Of a DNA stretch of 64,000 nucleotides, positions 45,251 through 54,100 are shown piece after piece. Origin of the DNA: Pseudoalteromonas arabiensis. Its GTDB lineage: Bacteria; Pseudomonadota; Gammaproteobacteria; Enterobacterales; Alteromonadaceae. The notes beneath the pieces were generated by a model. That model had not been told where the DNA came from. It searched no databases and saw only the letters and a list, made by a program, of their open reading frames with translations. Numbering within the stretch: position 1 is the stretch's first letter; each line of letters begins with the position of its first letter. The stretch spans positions 186,001-250,000 of the forward strand of contig NZ_LRUF01000008.1 in assembly GCF_001550155.1 (NCBI RefSeq). The letters run 5' to 3'. Both the position numbers and the translations under genes were made by a program.

Positions 45251-46384
45251 ATGCTCAACTGGCGAAAACTGCACCGCCGTATACACAAATGGCTTGGCCT
45301 GAGCCTTGGGTTATTATTTTGTGTTATCGCACTAACAGGTTCGTTATTAGTATTTTACGACGAGCTTGATCAAAGCTTAAACATCTCCCATTCCAAGTTG
45401 CAGAGCAACGCTTCGCCTAATTTTAGTAACGCACTGAATACCCTGCGTAAACAATATCCAGATAAACAAGGTAGTTGGCGTTTTGAAGTAACGGCAAATG
45501 CAGAGCTAATTCCCGCTCGATATTACAATCCGCCTGAAACACAGCACCTCGAATTTGCGCCGTTAATGGTGTGGCTCTCACGTGATGGCAATACAATTCT
45601 ACGTCACGATTATTGGGGTCAATACTTAATGACGTGGCTGTATAACCTGCACTTCACTTTACTACTAGGTAACACGGGAACTTGGCTTTTAGGCTACGCA
45701 GGTTTAGCTATTTTATACTTGTTATTCAGTGGCTTATTTGCATGGTGGCCAAAACGAGGGCAATGGCAAAGACAAATTAAATTTAAAAAACGCCCATCGC
45801 CTATCGGCAGGCTTTACGATTGGCATAAATTGCTTGGGCTGATTTTTATAATACCCTTAGTCATTTTGTCAGTTACTGGCGTAATGTTAGCACTCCCTAA
45901 AGAGTCAACGGCAATTTTAATAAAAATAACAGGGCCAATAGACACAGCGGAGGCTCCTGTAAATCCTTATGGTACTGATGCAGATAACACTATCATTGAA
46001 CCCAATACAGCATTGAGTTTAGCACTAAATACTTTACCTAACTCAAGAGGTGCATGGATAGAAACACCCGCAACAAACGGCAACCCGTTTTATTATCGAG
46101 TTAGAGTGCAAACAAAGGGTGACCCATCGCGCCGTTTTCCGCACAGCTATGTCTATATTGACGGCCATACAGGTGAAATTTCAGAGGTATTCGATTACCA
46201 GAAACAAGGCACCAGCACTACTATTTTAAATTGGCTTCATCCTATACATGATGGTAGTTTTCTTAATTTAACTGGACGTATAACTTGGCTTTTCAGCGGC
46301 TTAGCTGTAGGTGTGTTATTTATACTTGGCGCTATGCGCTGGTTTATTCGTAATCAACACAAAGGTAAAAAAAGCCCAAGTTAA
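45251..46384 (+). CDS. PepSY-associated membrane protein
   Basis: A 377-residue inner-membrane protein of the PepSY_TM family. Four hydrophobic segments are visible: residues 15-38, about 130-160, about 195-220, and 348-368. It begins with the typical RRIHKWLGLSLGLLFCVIALTGSLLVFYDELD, and RLYDWHKLLGLIFIIPLVILSVTGV recurs mid-protein. The periplasmic loops hold PepSY-like segments. Relatives are often iron-regulated and sit with siderophore receptors, acting as ferric-chelate reductases; no receptor is adjacent here. The ATG at 45251 with AAGGGG ahead is preferred to a 28-residue longer frame. Confidence 0.85.
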   Translation: MLNWRKLHRRIHKWLGLSLGLLFCVIALTGSLLVFYDELDQSLNISHSKLQSNASPNFSNALNTLRKQYPDKQGSWRFEVTANAELIPARYYNPPETQHLEFAPLMVWLSRDGNTILRHDYWGQYLMTWLYNLHFTLLLGNTGTWLLGYAGLAILYLLFSGLFAWWPKRGQWQRQIKFKKRPSPIGRLYDWHKLLGLIFIIPLVILSVTGVMLALPKESTAILIKITGPIDTAEAPVNPYGTDADNTIIEPNTALSLALNTLPNSRGAWIETPATNGNPFYYRVRVQTKGDPSRRFPHSYVYIDGHTGEISEVFDYQKQGTSTTILNWLHPIHDGSFLNLTGRITWLFSGLAVGVLFILGAMRWFIRNQHKGKKSPS

Positions 46385-46419
46385 TATATTTTAAGGGCTC
46401 ACTTTACCGTTTTCAGTTA

Positions 46420-47229
46420 TCACCGAGTAAGCATGTTCACAGCCATAATAACCAACAATCCTGCAAAGATTTTTTTAATAGTAGATACTGGCAAGTGATG
46501 CGTCGCTTTTGCCCCTAACGGCGCGGTAAACCACGAAGTACAGACAATCCCAAACAAGGCAGGTAAATAAACAAAACCAGCAAAGCCCTCTTTTAACGTA
46601 AAGTACTGACTGCCCGAACTGATGTAACCCACTGAGCCAAACAGGGCAATCACAATACCGCACGCCGAGGCGCAGCCAATAGCTTTTTTCATATCGACCG
46701 AGAAAAACGTGAGTAGCGGTACCAACACGGCACCACCACCAATGCCTATCATGGCAGATAAACCGCCTGTGATTGTTGTATAAAACGTTAAAAGCCCTTT
46801 ATTTGGTAATGCGCGAGCTGTTTGGGCATCATTTTTACTGCCAAAAATCATTTTTAATGCAATAAGCACCACACTTACCGCAAACACAATTCGTACTACA
46901 TTTTGCGGTAATAACGCTGCTAAGAAACCACTTATCAGTGCGCCTAATGCAACTCCTGTCATAACCCAAGGCGCAAGCTGCCAAGGCACATTGCCATTTT
47001 TATGGTGAGCAATGGCTGATGATGTTGAAGTAAACAGGATTGAAGCGAGCGATGTAGCAATAGCCACCAGCACAACTTGCTCTGCTGGCAACACCTGAAA
47101 ATGCAGCAGTATCATACTTAATATCGGCACGATCACTAAGCCACCACCGATCCCCAAGAGCCCTGCCAAAAAGCCAACACCACTGCCGAGTATCGCACAA
47201 GCTAGTATTAACACGATTAATTCATTCAT
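46420..47229 (-). CDS. TauE/SafE family sulfite/anion exporter
   Basis: A 269-residue membrane protein with eight hydrophobic helices and two family repeats, GVGFLAGLLGIGGGLVIVPIL near residue 20 and GGLSAMIGIGGGAVLVPLL near 155. These repeats are the TauE/SafE (formerly DUF81) signature. Such proteins export sulfite, sulfoacetate or other small anions. It is divergent from the mesX-mesD operon, so a link to sulfur metabolism is plausible but unproven. Confidence 0.87.
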   Translation of the reverse strand: MNELIVLILACAILGSGVGFLAGLLGIGGGLVIVPILSMILLHFQVLPAEQVVLVAIATSLASILFTSTSSAIAHHKNGNVPWQLAPWVMTGVALGALISGFLAALLPQNVVRIVFAVSVVLIALKMIFGSKNDAQTARALPNKGLLTFYTTITGGLSAMIGIGGGAVLVPLLTFFSVDMKKAIGCASACGIVIALFGSVGYISSGSQYFTLKEGFAGFVYLPALFGIVCTSWFTAPLGAKATHHLPVSTIKKIFAGLLVIMAVNMLTR

Positions 47230-47357
47230 TTTACTTGTCTTTGTTATTAGTTAGGGAGCCGAGTATAACAACTTAAAGCAGCACAAATGACTATGAAGAC
47301 AATGATAAGGGGTGAATATTACTCACGTTTTATATGAAAAAATCACAACACCAATAA

Positions 47358-47381
47358 AAACATCTAGCCATCTAGACATTC
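47358..47381 (+). promoter_or_regulatory. Tandem MetJ-box-like repeats upstream of mesX
   Basis: Three adjacent 8-mers, AAACATCT, AGCCATCT and AGACATTC, match the MetJ box AGACGTCT at 6, 6 and 5 of 8 positions. A TATTAT -10-like hexamer is at 47399-47404, so the boxes would cover the -35 region and allow repression by MetJ with S-adenosylmethionine. The rest of 47230-47601 also holds a hairpin with arms TTCAGGTA (47439-47446) and TACCTGAA (47465-47472) in the presumed leader. Confidence 0.55.
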
Positions 47382-47601
47382 AAAGGTATTTTTCCAGATA
47401 TTATCCTCTCTTTGCCACTCGATAAACTAATCACCTCATTCAGGTATGAATCAAATTCATGTTTTACCTGAAATAAAAACGTTTTTCTTCATGATGCGGG
47501 GCACGTATAAATAGATACCCAAGCCACCTCAAGGTTAATGACCTAGCTATTAAAGGAAGGTGAGCAGCAATCATTTATCTCAGGACATTAGGTACATTGC
47601 C

Positions 47602-48579
47602 ATGAAACATAATTTCTCATTTACAATTAAGAGTATTCGCCTTGACGAAAATTACCAACCGTCAAACAGCACCCGTATTACCACTAACTTCGCTAACCTA
47701 GCACGTGGCGAAAGTCGCCAGCAGAACTTACGTAATGCATTAAAAATGATAGATAACCGTTTCAATGCACTGGCAAATTGGGATAATCCACAAGGCAACC
47801 GCTATTCTGTTGAGCTTGAAATTGTCTCTGTTGATTTAGATATTGCAGGTAGTGGTGAAGCGTTTCCTTCAATTGAAGTTTTAAAGACCAATATCATTGA
47901 CCATAAAACCAATGAACGTATTGAGGGAATTGTTGGTAACAACTTCTCATCGTATGTCCGTGATTATGATTTTAGTGTGCTATTACTTGATCACAATAAA
48001 AGCAGAGAAGAATTTAGTATTCCAGATAACTTTGGCGATCTACACGGTAAGTTATTCAAATACTTTATTGATTCAGAAACTTATAAACAGCACTTCAAGA
48101 AGCCTCCGGTTATTTGCCTAAGCGTTTCTGACAATAAAACATATCACCGTACTGAAAATCACCACCCTGTTTTAGGTGTCGAGTATCAACCTAATGAATC
48201 GTCACTCACAGAACAGTATTTCAAAAAGATGGGCTTACAAGTTCGTTACTTTATGCCACCAAACAGCGTTGCACCGTTGGCGTTCTATTTCTTTGGTGAC
48301 TTATTGAATGATTACACTAATTTAGAGCTAATCAGCACAATCAGTACCATGGAAACATTCCAAAAGATTTATCGACCGGAGATCTATAACGCAAACGCCG
48401 TAGCGGGTAGCAAGTATCAACCAAATTTACGAAATGCCGATCACTCTATCACACAGATAGTTTATGACCGCGAAGAACGCAGCCAACTTGCTATTGCTCA
48501 AGGTAAGTTTACTGAACAGCACTTTATTAAGCCTTATCAATCAGTTTTGGAACAGTGGTCGGCTAACTACGCGATTTAA
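47602..48579 (+). CDS. mesX: MesX (DUF1852), partner of methionine synthase MesD
   Basis: A 325-residue DUF1852 protein. It begins FSFTIKSIRLDENYQPSNSTRITTNFANLARGE and holds a conserved-looking GNNFSSYVRDYDFSVLLLDHN segment near residue 115. DUF1852 proteins are encoded beside MesD-type core methionine synthases and are needed for their activity (Price and co-workers, 2021). The mechanism is not settled, though the system was described as oxygen-requiring. The ATG at 47602 is chosen over the GTG at 47560 because the family homology begins MKHNFSFT. The stop overlaps the first possible start of the next gene (TAATG). Confidence 0.88.
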   Translation: MKHNFSFTIKSIRLDENYQPSNSTRITTNFANLARGESRQQNLRNALKMIDNRFNALANWDNPQGNRYSVELEIVSVDLDIAGSGEAFPSIEVLKTNIIDHKTNERIEGIVGNNFSSYVRDYDFSVLLLDHNKSREEFSIPDNFGDLHGKLFKYFIDSETYKQHFKKPPVICLSVSDNKTYHRTENHHPVLGVEYQPNESSLTEQYFKKMGLQVRYFMPPNSVAPLAFYFFGDLLNDYTNLELISTISTMETFQKIYRPEIYNANAVAGSKYQPNLRNADHSITQIVYDREERSQLAIAQGKFTEQHFIKPYQSVLEQWSANYAI

Positions 48580-48590
48580 TGAGAGTTAAC

Positions 48591-49619
48591 ATGAAAAAAT
48601 TATTACCAACATCGACAGCGGGCAGCTTACCAAAACCTTCTTGGCTCGCTGAACCCGAAACTCTATGGTCGCCATGGAAGTTACAAGGCGCAGAGCTTAT
48701 TGATGGCAAACAAGATGCGCTACGTGTAGCCCTGCAAGAGCAACAACAGGCTGGCGTTGATATTGTCAGCGACGGTGAGCAAACACGCCAACACTTTGTA
48801 ACCACCTTTATTGAACATTTGAATGGTGTTGACTTTGAAAACCGTAAAACAGTTACTATTCGCAATCGCTACGAGGCAAGTGTACCAAGCGTCATTGGGC
48901 CGGTATCACGCAGTAAGTCGGTGTTTGTTGAAGACGCTAAATTTTTACGTTCACAAACCAAACAGCCAATAAAGTGGGCATTGCCAGGCCCTATGACAAT
49001 GATAGACACCTTGTATGACGCCCACTATCAAAGCCGAGAAAAGCTGGCTTGGGAATTTGCCAAAATTCTCAATCAAGAAGCCAAAGAGCTCGAAGCCGCT
49101 GGCGTTGATATTATTCAATTTGATGAGCCTGCGTTTAATGTATTTTTTGATGATGTAAATGACTGGGGCATCAAGTGTCTAGAAAGAGCAATCGAAGGCT
49201 TAAAGTGCGAAACAGCCGTACACATTTGCTACGGCTATGGCATCAAAGCAAACACAGATTGGAAACAAACGCTTGGGAGTGAATGGCGTCAATACGAAGA
49301 AGTGTTTCCAAAACTACAAAAATCGAATATCGATATTATTTCGCTGGAGTGTCACAACTCTCGTGTACCTATTGAACTGCTTGAACTTATTCGCGGTAAA
49401 AAAGTAATGGTTGGTGCAATTGATGTGGCAACCACTGATATTGAAACACCCGATGAAGTGGCCGCAACGTTGCGCGAAGCTCTCAAATATGTAGATGCTG
49501 ACAAACTCTACCCCTGCACCAACTGCGGTATGGCACCGCTTTCAAGAGATATAGCTAGAGCTAAACTAAGCGCACTTAGTCAAGGTGCTGAAATCGTAAG
49601 AGCTGAATTAGGCGCGTAG
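48591..49619 (+). CDS. mesD: Folate-independent methionine synthase MesD (core MetE)
   Basis: A 342-residue protein equal to the C-terminal catalytic half of MetE. It begins LLPTSTAGSLPKPSWLAEPETLWSPW and has VSDGEQTRQHFV, IQFDEPAFNVFF, HICYGYG, LECHNSRVP and YPCTNCGM, which supply the zinc ligands and the homocysteine site. The N-terminal folate half of MetE is absent, so it uses another methyl donor; MesD needs MesX. The ATG at 48591 is chosen because family members begin at MKKLLPTS. An overlapping ATG at 48579 is possible. Confidence 0.9.
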   Translation: MKKLLPTSTAGSLPKPSWLAEPETLWSPWKLQGAELIDGKQDALRVALQEQQQAGVDIVSDGEQTRQHFVTTFIEHLNGVDFENRKTVTIRNRYEASVPSVIGPVSRSKSVFVEDAKFLRSQTKQPIKWALPGPMTMIDTLYDAHYQSREKLAWEFAKILNQEAKELEAAGVDIIQFDEPAFNVFFDDVNDWGIKCLERAIEGLKCETAVHICYGYGIKANTDWKQTLGSEWRQYEEVFPKLQKSNIDIISLECHNSRVPIELLELIRGKKVMVGAIDVATTDIETPDEVAATLREALKYVDADKLYPCTNCGMAPLSRDIARAKLSALSQGAEIVRAELGA

Positions 49620-49675
49620 TTAATAAGCTCGCTCCCCACGTTATTCTTAAATCTACACATTAATCTATTTATTAA

Positions 49676-49710
49676 AAGTGCTTCACCACACCTTGAAGCA
49701 CTTTCCTCCC
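49676..49710 (+). terminator. mesD terminator
   Basis: AAAGTGCTTCA (49676-49686) / TGAAGCACTTT (49695-49705) with an 8-base loop, then a pyrimidine-rich tail. A second shorter dyad AAACTGAA/TTCAGTTT follows near 49731-49754. Confidence 0.75.
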
Positions 49711-49877
49711 TTTTACGGCTCACGCTTTAAACTGAAAGATAAAATTCAGTTTAAGATACATAAAAATTAAACCCCTTATTATGAATCAGAGTGTTCCAAA
49801 CAACAGGTGGCGTTGTTTTGTATTGTTTTTTAGACTATTAATGAGTTTAATGGGTCAGCTTTAATTAAAAATATGTC

Positions 49878-50399
49878 ATGGATAAGACAATGAAATACAT
49901 AAAATATAGTTTCCTTACTTTAGGCTTGATAATCTTAATTGGCATGTTGATACCAGAAAAAATCATTATTCCTGTTAAAGGAGCGACACCGAATGATTGG
50001 AACCATGAAACTTTTTGGTTCGAGCCTTGGGGCTCTTCTGTTGTACATAAAGGTATAGATATATTTGGCGAGAAGGGAACCCCCATTTCAGCTGCAAGCT
50101 CTGGCATAGTTGTTTTTTCAGGTCATCTCAACAAGGGTGGTAAAGCAATTGCTATTTTAGGGCCTAAGTGGCGTATTCATTACTTTTCTCACCTAGATAG
50201 CCTTTCAGTCGCGAGTGGGAGCCTTGTTAAAATAGGTGATACCATCGGCACATTAGGTAATTCTGGCAACGCAATTGGTAAACCGTCACACGTTCACTAT
50301 TCAATTTTATCTCTGCTACCACTGCCTTGGTTAATGACAAATGAAACCCAAGGATGGAAGAAGATGTTCTATCTAAACCCTCATGAAAAACTACTGTAA
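49878..50399 (+). CDS. Membrane-anchored M23 (LytM) peptidase
   Basis: A 173-residue protein with an N-terminal hydrophobic helix (about residues 9-27, YSFLTLGLIILIGMLIP) and a LytM domain. Metal ligands are visible in HKGIDIFG (HxxxD, near residue 58) and HVHYS near 143 (HxH), with GTLGNSGNAIGKPSH before it. The domain looks complete, so it is probably an active endopeptidase acting on peptidoglycan from the inner membrane or after release. Length is short for the family. Two starts are possible, 49878 and 49890. Neighbours are orphans. Confidence 0.83.
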   Translation: MDKTMKYIKYSFLTLGLIILIGMLIPEKIIIPVKGATPNDWNHETFWFEPWGSSVVHKGIDIFGEKGTPISAASSGIVVFSGHLNKGGKAIAILGPKWRIHYFSHLDSLSVASGSLVKIGDTIGTLGNSGNAIGKPSHVHYSILSLLPLPWLMTNETQGWKKMFYLNPHEKLL

Positions 50400-50549
50400 A
50401 GAGCTGAATTAATTACTCCTTCTACTGTTTTATTAACCCTTATTCAGAGAGGGTTAACCAAAAATCTGCAAAATAGCGTTGGCTAGATTTATTATTCTTT
50501 GCTAGATTTTAGTTGTACCCAATGGACGGGCAAATATTGAGGGATTAAT

Positions 50550-50885
50550 ATGAATGAGTTCGATATTTTCATTAAAAATATAGTCATGGATTACATTCGA
50601 GACCATGGTACTTGCAGTGATATTTGTGAAGAAAATGAACAGCTAACCTTCTATGTTGACATAGAAAACCCTGATAACGTCGTCTCACATCAGCAGTTTA
50701 AAGTCACCTACCCTATTACTTACTCAATTCAGTCAGCTATTAAACATGAAGTTGATTTACTGAGGTATTTAGACTCTGGCGAAATAAGAACACCGTTTAC
50801 AACCGATATCGTCGAAGTACTTAAATCGGAACTCGAGTCGTTCATGTATAGCAATAAACCTAAAGGTGAATACCAGATTTATTGA
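50550..50885 (+). CDS. Hypothetical acidic protein
   Basis: A 111-residue acidic protein that I do not recognise. It has no signal peptide or membrane helix. The sequence begins FDIFIKNIVMDYIRDHG and continues with alternating strand-like stretches (LTFYVDIENPDN, FKVTYPITYSI) and a helical C-terminus. A GAGGGA ribosome-binding site lies 6 bases before the ATG, which supports it as a real gene. It lies in the accessory stretch between the LytM gene and the giant helicase. Confidence 0.55.
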   Translation: MNEFDIFIKNIVMDYIRDHGTCSDICEENEQLTFYVDIENPDNVVSHQQFKVTYPITYSIQSAIKHEVDLLRYLDSGEIRTPFTTDIVEVLKSELESFMYSNKPKGEYQIY

Positions 50886-51128
50886 TGGGTTTGTTTTGAT
50901 ACAAAGATAGTTATACGTGTCTTAAGTACGCCTTAGATACTTGTTACATATGCACCTAAAGTTATCACCAAAGGTTACACCTGCATGACTGGTTAGCATC
51001 AAAGCAACGGAAGTTAAAAGTAAATTTCTTCTTTGTCTGCTAGTTACTTCACTTAGTTCTAGTACTTTATCATTCAATTTTTCAAAAACTCCTTTTGAAA
51101 TAAAGCATCCACTGAAAGTCAGTAAAAC

Positions 51129-54100
51129 CTATTCGACAAGCGAAAGCCACTGCTCAAATTGCTTAATAGTAGTTTCATGCTTTCTTTTTAAGCCGAGTTC
51201 AGAGCACATCTCTTCTACAGGGTTTGAGCTATTATTAGTTTTAGCAAAAGTTGCTAAGCCCAGAGCTTCTTCAAAAGCAAGCTCTTTCCAGTTTCTTTCA
51301 TACCCAAACGCGTTCACACCTCGCCAATGTATTAACTCGCAAGTATCTTCTGGCGATAACCAAACTGTTGGCGAGAAACCCGAATTCTCTTTAATTCCTG
51401 CCCATGGCTTTAAAAGCTCATAAATGTAATCAACTTGCTTTTTACTAGTGCGTGTTAAGCCATGTAAGTTAGCAATCTCCAATGCCAAAGTATGTAATGT
51501 GATACCGGGCCTTTCTTTCAATGTTTCTTGTGCAATTTCAGTTAACCGTGACTTATACTCTTCTTTAAAGTAGTTGCTTGCATCAAGCACATTACTGGTA
51601 AGCTGTTGAGTATTTGATAAAAGAGATGTTTCATGTTGAGCTGAAGATGTTTTGTAATTAGTATTAGCAGCCGTTATTAGCACCTCTGCTTCTGCTTCTG
51701 CTTCTGCTTCTGCTTCTGCTTCTGCTTCTGCTTCTGCTTCTGCTTCTGCTTCTGCTTCTAACAAACTATCCTTTTCTCTTTCAGTAGCAAGTATTTCGTT
51801 TAACTTTGAATCTAACTTTTTAAGTGCGGTTTCTGAATCTACAAAATAATCCGTAGACCAGAGCCTAACGATATTCCAACCTAAACTTTCAAGAATTATT
51901 TGTCTTACACGATCTCTATCTCTAGCTGCTGGTGAGCCGTGATATGTAACACCATCGCATTCGACACCTGCAATGTAGCATCCGGGTTTATCAGGATGAA
52001 GAATCCCTAAATCAACTCTGAACTTACTGACACCAACCTGTGTTTGGACCTTCCAACCCATGTTGCGTAATTCGTTTGCAACGGCTTGTTCAAAATCACT
52101 ATCAAACTGATCCACTCCGTAACGAGCCGAAGTGCTTTCCGCAAGTGAAATTGGCCCTCTTTCAGCAAACTCTAAATAATGTTTTAAATGTTCAATAGCA
52201 GTTGAAGAGGTGCGGCTCAAATCAATCATTGAAGAGTCAAAACTACTGAAAATTACGACTTCTGTCGTTGCTCTCGTAATGGCAACATTAAGTCTTCGCT
52301 CCCCACCTTGTTTGTTTAATGGACCGAAGTTCATACTCATTGTTTTCGCTTCTGGCTCAGTAGGACCATAACCTAAACTAAGCATTATGATATCTCGCTC
52401 ATCACCTTGAACTGACTCTAAGTTTTTAACAAAAACAGGCTCTCTAGTTTCTGCTTCATGGAAATACTTTTCAATTTTTGGGTTATTCCTTCTAGCATCA
52501 TCGAGTAAGTCTTCAATAGTGCGTTGTTGCTCTGTGTTTAAAGTAACAACACCAATTGACAATTTCTGTTGCTGCTTGTTGAGCAATCGCTTAGTGATTT
52601 CATTTACAACAGCCTGTGCTTCTTTGATATTGTTCCGACCCTTGGCCTTTGCATAAAGGCCATTAACCCGATGTAAAGAAACAGCTGACTCTTTTGTCTC
52701 TGATGATGGGTAAGTTACTAATGAGTTTTCATAGTACTTGCTGTTTGAGAATGCAATTAGAGTCTCATGTTTGCTTCGGTAGTGACCCATCAACCTTTTT
52801 AGCGGTAATCGAGCAGCTAAAGCTTGATCTAAAATAGATTCAAGATCTTCTTCATCTGGGGCATCGGAAGTGCCGGCCGCGAAGAAGTTGGTTGGAGGCA
52901 TTTGTTTAGGATCACCGACAATAATTACATTACGCCCTCTGGCAATTGAGCCGACAGAATCCCATGTTGTCATTTGAGATGCTTCATCAAACACAACTAG
53001 GTCAAATCCTCTAAAGTCTGATGGCAGAAATTGAGCAACAGATAACGGTGACATCATCATACATGGAGTAAGCTCCAGCAATGACTCACCAAGCTCTTTA
53101 ATCAAAGATCTAATTGGGATATGACGAGTTTTTTTCTGGATCTCTTTCGACAAAACTCCGAAGTGACGGTCGTTTTTAGCATCTTTGATTTCACTAGTTG
53201 GCACTCGACTTGAAGCCAGAGCAATAATGTAATCACTTGTTACTTCAGCTACTTTTTCATCTAATTTACGGAATGCTTCAATAGTAGCTTCATGTGTTGA
53301 AGCCTTAAATTCTCTTAAAATTTCACTGTCATCAATCAAAAGAGGTGCAAGCCAAGAAAAATAAGCTAATTCAAATTGCTCTAGTAATTCTGAAGATGAA
53401 ATAACACCTTGGCTTAATGCCTGCTCAACAGAGTCTAAACCTACGCTATTAGCTTGATCTTTGGCGCTAACCCATTCACACCAGCTTTTAAGTTTCGCTT
53501 GATTGTTTTTTATTACACTTAAGGCTTGACTTAATTCAGTTAAATTTGAACCTGAAGTATCTGTAACATTGAAATCGAGTAAGTTATTGTGCGCCTGTTC
53601 AAATTCTTTATAACTAGAGGCGAAATCATCTAATTTAGCCTCTAGTTGAGAGTTTTCAATAAAATCTCTGCCGTCAACAAATTGCTTTTTAATTTCTATT
53701 AAAGCTTCTGTTGGGTCATTACATAATGAAAGAGCGCTATTTAACTTAGCTTTTACTTTTCTTCCGAACTCCACGGTAGCTATTAAGTCTTTCGAAGTTG
53801 TTAACCAACCTTTCCAAATACCTAACGCTTCAAGTTCACCATTAGTTTCAGAAATATCATTGGCAAGCTGCTTTGCTTCTAATAGCTCAGCTAAAATAGA
53901 AAGATCACTAAACTTCTTAAACCCAAACTCATTTGCTTGTTTATTAACTTTCCACTTAGCAAATAGAGATTTAAGCCAACTACTATTTGCAGCTTCATAT
54001 TCTGAATACCACCTGCTTATTGGAGCTTTCAATAGCTGACTAACTTCAATATTGCTACTTAGCTTGCTAATAAGCTCATCTAACTTTTCTTTTTTGATAG

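Noticed and set aside
51687-51758. CRISPR-like or tandem-repeat array
   Set aside because: The 6-base unit has no spacers and lies inside a continuous coding frame.
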